DNA of 15,312 nt, from assembly GCA_050701635.1 (NCBI GenBank), contig JBOGDF010000102.1, positions 1 through 15,312 of the forward strand, read 5' to 3'. Source of the stretch: WHSM01 sp050701635 (lineage in GTDB: Bacteria; Actinomycetota; Actinomycetes; Mycobacteriales; Micromonosporaceae). Below, in pieces: positions 7,673 to 13,685 of this stretch (position 1 is its first letter; each line of letters begins with the position of its first letter). The position numbers and the translations under genes were made by a program. A model generated the notes under the pieces. It did no database searches. It saw nothing but the letters and a program-made list of their open reading frames with translations, and was not told the origin of the DNA.

Positions 7673-8610
7673 GGCTGCCCGGCGCCAGCGGCGCCCGCAT
7701 CCGTGCCACGGGCAGGATCGCGTGGCAGGCGGCGGTACACCTGCACCGCGACGTCCACCTCCGTGTCCAGCGCGTCCATCGCCGCGAGCGTGGCCCGAAC
7801 GTCATCGCCTGCCGACCAGTAATACGGGGTCATCAGCAGGAGGTTGGCGACCTGACGCTCGCCCCGCAGCTTCAGCGGGTAGCGGACACGATGGGTGGTG
7901 ACCGCTTCGAATCCGTCCGCTTCGGTCAGGGAGCCGGTGGGCTCGTGTGGTGCGGGGGTGTTGTAAAGCAGCTCCTTGAGCGCGAAGAGGTGACGCTCCC
8001 CGGGTCCACCGACCAGGACGACGCCGCCGGGCTTGACGACACGCCGGAAATCCGCAGCTGAGACAGGGGAGAAGTGCGTGAGAAGCACGTCTACCCGGTC
8101 GCTCATGATTGGCATGCGGTACGTGCTCGCCACCGCGTACAAGCCTTCGGGGTCCCGTCGCGCGGCGACGCGTACGCCGTGTTTGGAGATGTCCAGCCCG
8201 CACAGCACGGCCCGACCGTCGTCCGGCCGGTCAGCGAGCAGGTTGCGTAGGCGGCGAAGGTAGTACCCCTCTCCGCATCCCGCGTCGACCACCAGGCCCT
8301 CGCCGGTAGCGGGCAGGTGCGAGGCGATGATCTCGGCGATCTTGTCGGCGAGCGGCTCATAATGCCCGGCGTCAAAGAAGTCGCGACGTCCGGCGATCAT
8401 CTCCTTGTTGTATCCAGGATCTTTGGAACGCCGATGTTGAGCCAGCAGCAGGTTGACGTAACCCTCGCGGGCCATGTCGAACGTGTGGCCGTTCTCGCAC
8501 CGGAAGCTGCGCTGCTCAGAGAACAGGGGCACTTCGCAGACCGGGCAACGGAAGACCGGCTCCAGGCCGTGCCTGTGCCGGCATTCGGCTCGCTCCGATG
8601 GAGTCGTCAT
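7669..8610 (-). CDS. RlmA/TlrB-type 23S rRNA (guanine-N1) methyltransferase
   Basis: SAM-dependent methyltransferase of 313 residues. An N-terminal zinc ribbon has Cys22, Cys25, Cys38 and His42, with the same spacing as the zinc site of E. coli RlmA, followed by the family signature GHTFDMAREGYVNLLL (41-56). The SAM domain has motif I VVDAGCGEGYY (107-117), an acidic residue at Asp140 (GLDISK), a VLLTHFSP segment (175-182) and the RlmA-like MTPYYW (260-265). Known members methylate N1 of G745 (RlmA in E. coli) or G748 (TlrB, tylosin self-resistance in Streptomyces fradiae) of 23S rRNA in the peptide exit tunnel. The start overlaps the carbamoyltransferase stop as ATGA. Its position inside a tailoring operon suggests a self-resistance gene, although a housekeeping role or methylation of a small molecule is not excluded. 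The last ~15 residues are Gly/Ala-rich. Confidence 0.88.
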   Translation of the reverse strand: MTTPSERAECRHRHGLEPVFRCPVCEVPLFSEQRSFRCENGHTFDMAREGYVNLLLAQHRRSKDPGYNKEMIAGRRDFFDAGHYEPLADKIAEIIASHLPATGEGLVVDAGCGEGYYLRRLRNLLADRPDDGRAVLCGLDISKHGVRVAARRDPEGLYAVASTYRMPIMSDRVDVLLTHFSPVSAADFRRVVKPGGVVLVGGPGERHLFALKELLYNTPAPHEPTGSLTEADGFEAVTTHRVRYPLKLRGERQVANLLLMTPYYWSAGDDVRATLAAMDALDTEVDVAVQVYRRLPRDPARGTDAGAAGAGQP

Positions 8611-10178
8611 GATTGACCCTCGGTGCCCACCCGTTGGAACCATTGCTCGCCGATCACCATGTCGTTGACTCCGCGGGATTCGCAGTAGGCGGTCAGGTCG
8701 GAGGTGCGGTTGATGAAGCCGTGGCCGTTGAAGTTGAGGCTGGTATTGCAGAGCACTCCCACGCCGGTCTCCCGCGCGACCTCTCCCAGCAACTGGTGCA
8801 GGGCCAGGTTGGTGCGGGCGGAAACGGTCTGTGCGCGGGCTGTGCCGTCCACATGCGTCACGGCCTTGAGTCGTGTGTCCCGGACTCGGCGGAAGTACAG
8901 CATGTAGGGGTCTTCGAAGACCTGGTCGAACACGTGGCCCAGGTCTTCGACGCGGGCGCATGGTGCGATCGGCCGATAGTCCTCACGTTGCTTGATCGCG
9001 TTGAGCCGGTCCTTACTGGCCGGTGAGAACGGCTCCGCGAGCAGCGACCGGTTGCCAAGGGCGCGCGGACCGATCTCCCACCGGCCCTGAACCCACGCCA
9101 CGACCCTGCCAGAAGCCAACCCCTTCGCCACGGCGCCATATTCGAGGGGGCGCTCCAGCCAGCGCGTCGGGTCCGGAGTCGCGTCGCGCACGAACTCCAG
9201 ACCGCTGTAGACGTCCCAATCGATGTGAGGCCGGCCGGTCAGCGACGCGAGGGCATCGATGGCGGTGCCGATCGCCGAGCCCGAGTCGTTGGGGCACGGA
9301 GGCACGAACACCTCGGCAAAGTGGCCAAGCGACGCCCACTGGGCGTTCCAGTCACAGTTCAGGCCACACCCGCCCGAAATCCGCAACGGGAGCCCGGCCG
9401 GCAGTTCCCGAATCGCCACATCGGCGAACGCGCGGAAGATGCGTTCGGTGACCAGCGCGGCGGCGGTGACCCCGATGCCGGAGTCGACGCCGCAGTTGAA
9501 CAATGGGGTGTCGCGGAAGTCAGCCTTCGGCACCGGATATGCGTTCTCGATTCGCAGGACCCGGTCCACGGCGGCGACCGTGGCCGGGTCGGCGTCCCGG
9601 TGATCGCCGTACGCTGACAGCGCCATGAGCTTGCCGGCGTCGCTCAGCCTCGGCATGCCGCCAACGTCGGGGAACGATGGGTCGCAGATGGCGAAGAGCG
9701 CGGCGTACTTTGCGCCCGGCTGGTCCATCACGTCGATCGTGCGCACGACGCGGTAGCGCTGATCGACGACGAAGAACGTGCCAGAGATTCCCTCCCACAC
9801 CAGGACCACTTGCAGCTCATGGTTCCCGGGCGGTGCCATTCCGATGGCGCCGAGGATGTGGGATCGCTCGTGCGAGGAGGAGAAGTAGCGCACTGACTTC
9901 CCGAAGAACTTGCTGTCCCTGGAGACGACGTTGTCGACACCCCGGTAACCGGCGCCGACACTGCCGCGGATGCTGATCCCCTTCTCCTGCCACCCGCCGA
10001 CGGCTACGACGTCCGGGATCTCGTCCAAGCGCTCGGCGAGTTCGAGCACCGTGTTCGGTGTGAGGAACGAGTGCCGCGCGAAGGAGTCCTTCTCCGACTC
10101 CAAGGACCACACCAAGTGGCCATCGCGGATCGCGGCCATACCCCCGTCGTGCCCTGGCTTGAACGCCACCACCAACAT
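8607..10178 (-). CDS. O-carbamoyltransferase (TobZ/CmcH/NodU family)
   Basis: Protein of 523 residues with the two-part architecture of antibiotic and Nod-factor carbamoyltransferases: a Kae1-like N-terminal domain and a YrdC-like C-terminal domain. These enzymes make carbamoyl-AMP from carbamoyl phosphate and ATP and pass the carbamoyl group to a hydroxyl, usually on a sugar. Visible signatures: KPGHDGG (7-13), metal-site histidines His103 and His107 in SSHERSH, GKLMALSAYG (182-191), SGGCGLNCDWN (268-278), PPCPNDSGSAIG (293-304), VQGRWEIGPRALGNRS (363-378), IKQREDYRPIAP (395-406), HVDGTARAQTV (442-452) and LCNTSLNFNG (476-485). The ATG at 10178 is preceded by GGGGAGG at a good distance, and MLVVAFKPGHDG is the usual N-terminus. 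It lies 50 nt downstream of the GT2 gene. It is the best evidence that the operon makes a decorated secondary metabolite. The acceptor is unknown. Confidence 0.92.
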   Translation of the reverse strand: MLVVAFKPGHDGGMAAIRDGHLVWSLESEKDSFARHSFLTPNTVLELAERLDEIPDVVAVGGWQEKGISIRGSVGAGYRGVDNVVSRDSKFFGKSVRYFSSSHERSHILGAIGMAPPGNHELQVVLVWEGISGTFFVVDQRYRVVRTIDVMDQPGAKYAALFAICDPSFPDVGGMPRLSDAGKLMALSAYGDHRDADPATVAAVDRVLRIENAYPVPKADFRDTPLFNCGVDSGIGVTAAALVTERIFRAFADVAIRELPAGLPLRISGGCGLNCDWNAQWASLGHFAEVFVPPCPNDSGSAIGTAIDALASLTGRPHIDWDVYSGLEFVRDATPDPTRWLERPLEYGAVAKGLASGRVVAWVQGRWEIGPRALGNRSLLAEPFSPASKDRLNAIKQREDYRPIAPCARVEDLGHVFDQVFEDPYMLYFRRVRDTRLKAVTHVDGTARAQTVSARTNLALHQLLGEVARETGVGVLCNTSLNFNGHGFINRTSDLTAYCESRGVNDMVIGEQWFQRVGTEGQS

Positions 10179-10228
10179 GCTGGTTCCTCCCCGATGAGAC
10201 TCTCCGAACGGATCAGCGAGACACATTG

Positions 10229-11347
10229 TCACAGCCGATTCTTCTGGAGCGGTTGGGGTTTATCGGGCACCTCGCTTGCGACGCCGTGGCTCGTCGCCCT
10301 TGCCAGCGTCCCCCGTTCCGCCGATGCGAGTCGCGCGGGGTCTGAGTCATGCCCAAGTCGCCGCAGCCACGACCGGTCGGCCAACGCCAGGCGATGGTGG
10401 CCGTCCGCGCTGAGAGCCCACAACCGGTCGTCCGCATGCACGGCGACGCCGCCCCGGTCAGCGTGGTAGTGAAACCAGAGCCGCCAGTCGATGTCCGTCT
10501 CGATCACATCGTTAGGGCCGTGTTTGCGCAGGTAGTAGTCCAGGTTTCGCTGGTTCTCCGCCATCGCCGTTGGGGGCTTCGGGTGCCAGACGTGCAGCGC
10601 CCACAGCTCGTCGCGGGCCAGGCAACGCACCCCATGAGCCGCTGCGCGCGCGCCGAACTCGTTGTCTTCGTACCCGTAGCCGACCATCGCCTCGTCAAAG
10701 CCGCCAATCCGCCAATACAGGTCCACCGGCCATGCGAAGTTCAGCGACAGCGCCCACTCCGATCGAAGCGGCACGGGTTCGCCGACAACGCCGCTGAACA
10801 TGCCGGTACGCAACTCTGGGCCGACGAAGGTGCCTTCCTCCCGGCGCGGGGTAGCGCGCGGCACCCTACGACGTAGGTTCCCCAGGTCGTTGCGCACGAT
10901 CGCATCGAGGACGATCTGCCGCCGGAGGGGTGGCAGCCACTCGACTGGTCCCGCGATGGCGGCATCCGGATGGCGGTGGTGAAGCTCGGCGAGCCTACCC
11001 AAGGCGTCGGGTTGCACGACCAGGTCGCTGTCGAGGAGCACTACGAGTGTGGCGTCCTCTGGCAGGTTCGCTGTTCCGATGTTCCTGGCCCGTCCGGTGC
11101 GGACGCCCTGATCGGGTCCGCAGTTGATCAAGCGCAGCCGTTCCGACCACACGTCGGTGTCCGCGAGCGCCTTCACCATGTCGCGGGTGCCGTCAGTGGA
11201 GCCGTCGTCGGCAACCACCACCGTGAACGCGGCGGTGGTCTGCCGTTCCAGCGATGCCAGCAGTAGGGCGAGGTTTTCCCGGCGGTTCCAGACCGGGATG
11301 ACGACACCCACGGTGACGGAGTCTGTCCACCCTTGCCGCATCGTCAT
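10229..11347 (-). CDS. GT2 family glycosyltransferase
   Basis: GT-A glycosyltransferase of 372 residues. VGVVIPVWNRRENL at the N-terminus, VVVADDGSTDGT (Asp47/48, donor nucleotide), LLDSDLVV (DXD, Asp106 and Asp108, metal) and the GGFDEAMVGYGYEDNEFGAR segment (about 215-234, catalytic ED pair at 227-228) are clear. This last segment resembles polypeptide GalNAc-transferase and chondroitin-polymerase-type members of family 2. The C-terminal ~120 residues are poorly conserved and carry a His/Trp-rich patch (LWFHYHADRG). The ATG at 11347 has GAGGAAGG about nine bases before it. It is the first gene of the carbohydrate operon, 51 nt downstream of the small-gene block on the same strand. Donor and acceptor are unknown. 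Confidence 0.9.
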   Translation of the reverse strand: MTMRQGWTDSVTVGVVIPVWNRRENLALLLASLERQTTAAFTVVVADDGSTDGTRDMVKALADTDVWSERLRLINCGPDQGVRTGRARNIGTANLPEDATLVVLLDSDLVVQPDALGRLAELHHRHPDAAIAGPVEWLPPLRRQIVLDAIVRNDLGNLRRRVPRATPRREEGTFVGPELRTGMFSGVVGEPVPLRSEWALSLNFAWPVDLYWRIGGFDEAMVGYGYEDNEFGARAAAHGVRCLARDELWALHVWHPKPPTAMAENQRNLDYYLRKHGPNDVIETDIDWRLWFHYHADRGGVAVHADDRLWALSADGHHRLALADRSWLRRLGHDSDPARLASAERGTLARATSHGVASEVPDKPQPLQKNRL

Positions 11348-11398
11348 TGAAGCCTTCCTCGTCTCACTAGGGGAGTCGTGCCTGGTTCAGTGCCCGCG

Positions 11399-11650
11399 TC
11401 ACCGCCCGTCCTGCGGGGGTATCGCGATCTCGCCTTCGATCCACGGTTGCTGCTGTACGGGCGTGACGGTAGCCCGCCCAACCGGGGGCAGCGCCGCCAA
11501 CTGTTCGTACGCCTGCTCTCGGTACCAGCGCCATGCCTGCTCGTGTGAGCACGGGAGTTCCCTACTGCACACGCACTGCAACGGCTGTCGATGCGATGGG
11601 TGGTGCCTGGCGATCACGCGATCCGCTTGGTGGATGCGGGCCGTGAGCAT
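11399..11650 (-). CDS. Small Cys-containing protein, function unknown
   Basis: Protein of 83 residues if started at the ATG at 11650. The Shine-Dalgarno there is weak, and the open frame continues upstream to 11743, so the N-terminus is uncertain. The core CVCSRELPCSHEQAW (residues 26-40) has Cys26, Cys28, Cys34 and His36, a possible metal site. It is followed by a short amphipathic helix rich in Tyr, Trp and Gln. I recognise no family. Similar short CxC...PC proteins occur beside regulators and mobile-element genes in actinomycetes. It is the last of six small genes on this strand and ends 51 nt before the GT2 start. Coding is supported by the patterned composition and by the arrangement, not by known homology. 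Confidence 0.55.
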   Translation of the reverse strand: MLTARIHQADRVIARHHPSHRQPLQCVCSRELPCSHEQAWRWYREQAYEQLAALPPVGRATVTPVQQQPWIEGEIAIPPQDGR

Positions 11651-11664
11651 CGCCGCTGGCCATA

Positions 11665-11928
11665 TCAAGGACTGGTCGACCCCGACGGCTCGTAGAGCCC
11701 GGCTACGTCGAGCAATTCGATCGCCTGCCTGCGGCGGAAGCACCCAACCGCCGGCTTGCCCGATGTGGTGTCACCGACTCCCCAACGGAACCCACACAAG
11801 GCGCAGCGCGAGGTGCGAGCCCGACGACGGTGCAGGTTGAAAGCGCGCCGGGCGTTGCGGACCGATTCGTCGTTGGTGCCGATCACCGGCAGGACCGGTA
11901 CTGCAACGTCGATCACGTCTGCTGCCAT
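11665..11928 (-). CDS. Small basic protein with CxxC motif, function unknown
   Basis: Protein of 87 residues from the ATG at 11928, chosen because GGGAG stands eight bases before it. A GTG at 12087, three bases past the stop of the upstream gene, would add a 53-residue Pro/Arg-rich extension and is a less likely start. The middle is strongly basic (FNLHRRRARTSRCALCG, 30-46) with Cys42 and Cys45. Cys63 follows in AVGCFRRRQA. This suggests a small zinc-binding, possibly nucleic-acid-binding protein. The C-terminus has a helical stretch AIELLDVAGLYE. No family is recognised. The next small gene downstream begins about 15 nt after its stop. Confidence 0.6.
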   Translation of the reverse strand: MAADVIDVAVPVLPVIGTNDESVRNARRAFNLHRRRARTSRCALCGFRWGVGDTTSGKPAVGCFRRRQAIELLDVAGLYEPSGSTSP

Positions 11929-12090
11929 GTCAGAACTCCCAAGGGTCGGGTGGAGTGCGGGACCCGGCGAGCGCAGAGGACGGGGTCTCGGGAGGAATGC
12001 GCTCGCGCCCGTCGGGTCCGGCGTGCGGACCGACTCCCGTGGCGGGTCCAGGGGCGGCCTGTTGTCCGCGTCGAAGGGGCTGCGCACCGG

Positions 12091-12426
12091 TTACCCGCCT
12101 TCCACGACAAGCGCGTACAGGGCGTAGCCGGTGGCCGCGACCGCCAACATCACCCAGGTGATGTTTTTGATCGTTAGCAGCCGCGCCCGGGTGAGCAGGC
12201 CGTGTACTTGCGCCTTCTGGGTCGTGTAGTCCCGCCATGCCCTGGCGATCACCGCGTAGCCGTAACCACCAAGCCAACCGAGGGCGAGACCTGTCGCGGC
12301 TACCGCCGCGTACGAAATCGACATCAGGTACTCCGAGGGTGTTCGAGGGGTGCGCCGCCCGCCCGGCCACGCAGGTGGGGGGCGTGGCGCGGCGGCGGCG
12401 CCAGGGGACATCCGCCAGGGACTCAT
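12091..12426 (-). CDS. Small two-pass membrane protein, function unknown
   Basis: Two hydrophobic segments are clear: AAVAATGLALGWLGGYGYAVI (about 40-60) and a C-terminal one around ITWVMLAVAATGYALYALV. They are joined by a basic/polar loop (ARAWRDYTTQKAQVHGLLTRAR). Two starts are credible. The ATG at 12426 overlaps the upstream gene's stop as ATGA and has GGGAG five bases before it, giving 111 residues with a Pro/Ala/Arg-rich N-terminal tail. The ATG at 12324 has GGAG six bases before it and gives a compact 77-residue protein beginning MSISYAAVAATG. I list the longer form because of the coupling. Small membrane proteins of this sort occur among the spread genes of actinomycete conjugative elements, but no specific match is claimed. 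Confidence 0.65.
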   Translation of the reverse strand: MSPWRMSPGAAAAPRPPPAWPGGRRTPRTPSEYLMSISYAAVAATGLALGWLGGYGYAVIARAWRDYTTQKAQVHGLLTRARLLTIKNITWVMLAVAATGYALYALVVEGG

Positions 12427-12740
12427 GGCTGCTGCTCCCACCACTGATGGCCCGGCGTCAACGGCCATTCCGGGGGCTGCGGGGCAGTGGGCTGTGGGGC
12501 GGGAGGGCGAGCCTGTCCGGGGTTCTTGACCGGCGGGATCGGCGTTGGTCTGGGACGCGGTTTCGGCTGGGCGAGGTGCATGTGCGGAAGCGGACACAGC
12601 CAGCCCGTCTCCGGTACGCCGTGGACGGTCAGGTGGGTCCAACCGGCCTCGGTCAGCAGGATCGATAGGCCGCAGGTCCCGCAGGGCACGGGATCACCGG
12701 GAGGCGGCTCCAGTTCGGGCGGGCGGGGCTCGGTGATCAT
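12423..12740 (-). CDS. Small Cys/His-cluster protein with proline-rich tail
   Basis: Protein of 105 residues. The N-terminal half has a possible zinc site: Cys20 and Cys23 (VPCGTCG), His36 and His40 (THLTVH), Cys49 and His53 (LCPLPH). Residues ~57-95 are a proline-rich, low-complexity linker (PKPRPRPTPIPP and APQPTAPQPP), and the protein ends in Trp-Trp-Glu-Gln-Gln-Pro. The start shares one base with the upstream stop (TGATG). The stop overlaps a possible start of the membrane-protein gene (ATGA), so these genes are translationally coupled. No family is recognised. Confidence 0.65.
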   Translation of the reverse strand: MITEPRPPELEPPPGDPVPCGTCGLSILLTEAGWTHLTVHGVPETGWLCPLPHMHLAQPKPRPRPTPIPPVKNPGQARPPAPQPTAPQPPEWPLTPGHQWWEQQP

Positions 12741-13219
12741 CACGTCGGCGTTCCCACCAGCTCGGCGTGGTGCCGCCACACCGGGCGCACCTGTCCAGCC
12801 TCGGTGACGTGTACGGCGAGGTACGCGACGTTCAACATCGCCCGGCGGTCGGTGGGCTCACATTCGCGCCACCGCTCCATCTCCTCAGCCGAGACCACCG
12901 GCGCTGACGACGTTGCGCCGATACGGTGCAGCATCTGGCTCACGGGGCCGAACTCGTCGTCGCACGCGTCGGAGTTCGTCGTAGGCAGCGTCACCGCAGC
13001 CGCGCGTATCAGGGCGGCGAGGAGCATGTCGGACTCGGCCGGCTCAGCCGGCACGGCGGGCTGCGGACACACCGGTCCGCAGGAGTAGGAACGCTCCCCG
13101 CTGCGCGGATCGAACACCGGCACCAGGCCGCGTTGGCAGACCGTGCATGCGATCAGCCCGCGCAACAGGAACGGATCGCGGGTCGGGTGCTGCACGCGCG
13201 CTGTCCCCCGAGTAGTCAT
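12740..13219 (-). CDS. Protein with recombinase-like zinc ribbon, function unknown
   Basis: Protein of 159 residues from the ATG at 13219, which has GAGGTG about six bases before it. Residues ~16-60 (PFLLRGLIACTVCQRGL, then RSYSCGPVCP) resemble the zinc beta-ribbon found after the catalytic domain of large serine recombinases: Cys25, Cys28, Cys47 and Cys51, preceded by the typical (L)LxGLxxC. No recombinase catalytic domain is attached and the length is far too short for one. The C-terminal half contains a helical region around AEEMERWRECEPTDRRAMLNVAYLAV split by acidic residues. The start lies five nt after the previous gene's stop. It could be a domesticated or captured zinc ribbon with a DNA- or protein-binding role. 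This is a motif-level reading. Confidence 0.65.
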   Translation of the reverse strand: MTTRGTARVQHPTRDPFLLRGLIACTVCQRGLVPVFDPRSGERSYSCGPVCPQPAVPAEPAESDMLLAALIRAAAVTLPTTNSDACDDEFGPVSQMLHRIGATSSAPVVSAEEMERWRECEPTDRRAMLNVAYLAVHVTEAGQVRPVWRHHAELVGTPT

Positions 13220-13224
13220 GACGG

Positions 13225-13428
13225 TCACCTCGCGCAAGCGGCGACAGCGGCGAGGGCACGTTGGCGGGTATCGCACGGGTGCCGCTCGCCGCAGCACCGG
13301 CAGCGCCGCGTCCAGACGTTTAGCCGGTGTATGTCCAGGTCGGCACGGGCCACCTCGACCGCACCGCCGTACGGATACGCGATGACCTGCGCTCTGGGCT
13401 CGGGCATGTCCGGCTGTGGACGGGCCAT
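13225..13428 (-). CDS. Small Cys-cluster protein, first gene of the small-gene operon
   Basis: Protein of 67 residues. The ATG at 13428 follows a strong ribosome site, GGGGAGG with five bases of spacing. The C-terminal half contains RCRCCGERHPCDTRQRALAA: Cys43, Cys45, Cys46 and Cys52 with His50, a CxxCGxxxPC-like pattern common in short actinomycete proteins near regulators or mobile elements. The N-terminal half is unremarkable. It opens the minus-strand block, divergent from the XRE regulator, with a perfect inverted repeat in its leader. Function unknown. Confidence 0.65.
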   Translation of the reverse strand: MARPQPDMPEPRAQVIAYPYGGAVEVARADLDIHRLNVWTRRCRCCGERHPCDTRQRALAAVAACAR

Positions 13429-13454
13429 GATCGCCTCCCCGGTTCTTGTGGGTG

Positions 13455-13483
13455 GGGTGAGACATCCCCCGGATGTCTCACCC
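13455..13483. promoter_or_regulatory. Perfect 13-bp inverted repeat upstream of the small-gene operon
   Basis: Arms GGGTGAGACATCC and GGATGTCTCACCC are exact reverse complements with CCC between them. The repeat lies 27 bp before the start codon at 13428 and just upstream of its ribosome site. As DNA it would suit a dimeric repressor (half-site near GAGACATCC); as RNA it would fold into a stable leader hairpin. There is no U-run after it on either strand, so an ordinary terminator is less likely. Confidence 0.7.
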
Positions 13484-13561
13484 GTCCCCTCTTCACCTGC
13501 CGTGACGGGACCTCATCACTGCGTCACAGCGGGGTTTATTGCACACACGATGGCAGCACAA

Positions 13562-13590
13562 TTTCTGCGCGTCAATCTTGCGCGTAAGAT
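13562..13590 (+). promoter_or_regulatory. Candidate promoter of the XRE/DUF397 operon
   Basis: TAAGAT (13585-13590) fits a -10 box, with TTTCTG (13562-13567) as a weak -35 at 17 bp. It lies about 95 bp before the regulator's start codon in an AT-richer patch of an otherwise very GC-rich window. Assignment is by pattern only. Confidence 0.35.
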
Positions 13591-13592
13591 TG
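13573..13592. promoter_or_regulatory. Inverted repeat over the candidate -10 box (possible operator)
   Basis: CAATCTT and AAGATTG are perfect inverted arms separated by GCGCGT. The right arm covers most of the candidate -10 box, as expected for an autoregulated XRE repressor. The heptamer TGCGCGT also occurs twice as a direct repeat, at 13566-13572 and 13579-13585, 13 bp apart. Confidence 0.5.
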
Positions 13593-13685
13593 CTGGGATA
13601 GTTTTACGTCGGCTAAGGTGGGGCGCATGCGCCTGGCCAGGTGACGCCGACGGGCGTCCGGGGCCTGTCAACAGGAGGAGGGCTC

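Noticed and set aside
7669..8961. Methyltransferase started upstream of 8610
   Set aside because: The extra N-terminal part is a Pro/Arg/His-rich shadow of the carbamoyltransferase. The ATGA overlap and the RlmA-like N-terminus fix the start at 8610.
11399..13428. A complete integrative conjugative element
   Set aside because: There is no integrase, relaxase, FtsK-type transfer gene, replication gene, tRNA or attachment-site repeat in the window.
13502..13527. GTGACG...CGTCAC imperfect repeat in the divergent region
   Set aside because: The arms are only six bases with a 14-base gap, too weak to call as an operator.
13533..13561. Minus-strand promoter TTGTGC-17-TAAACC for the small-gene operon
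   Set aside because: The location is right, but the -10 match is poor and alternative registers are equally good, so no promoter is listed.
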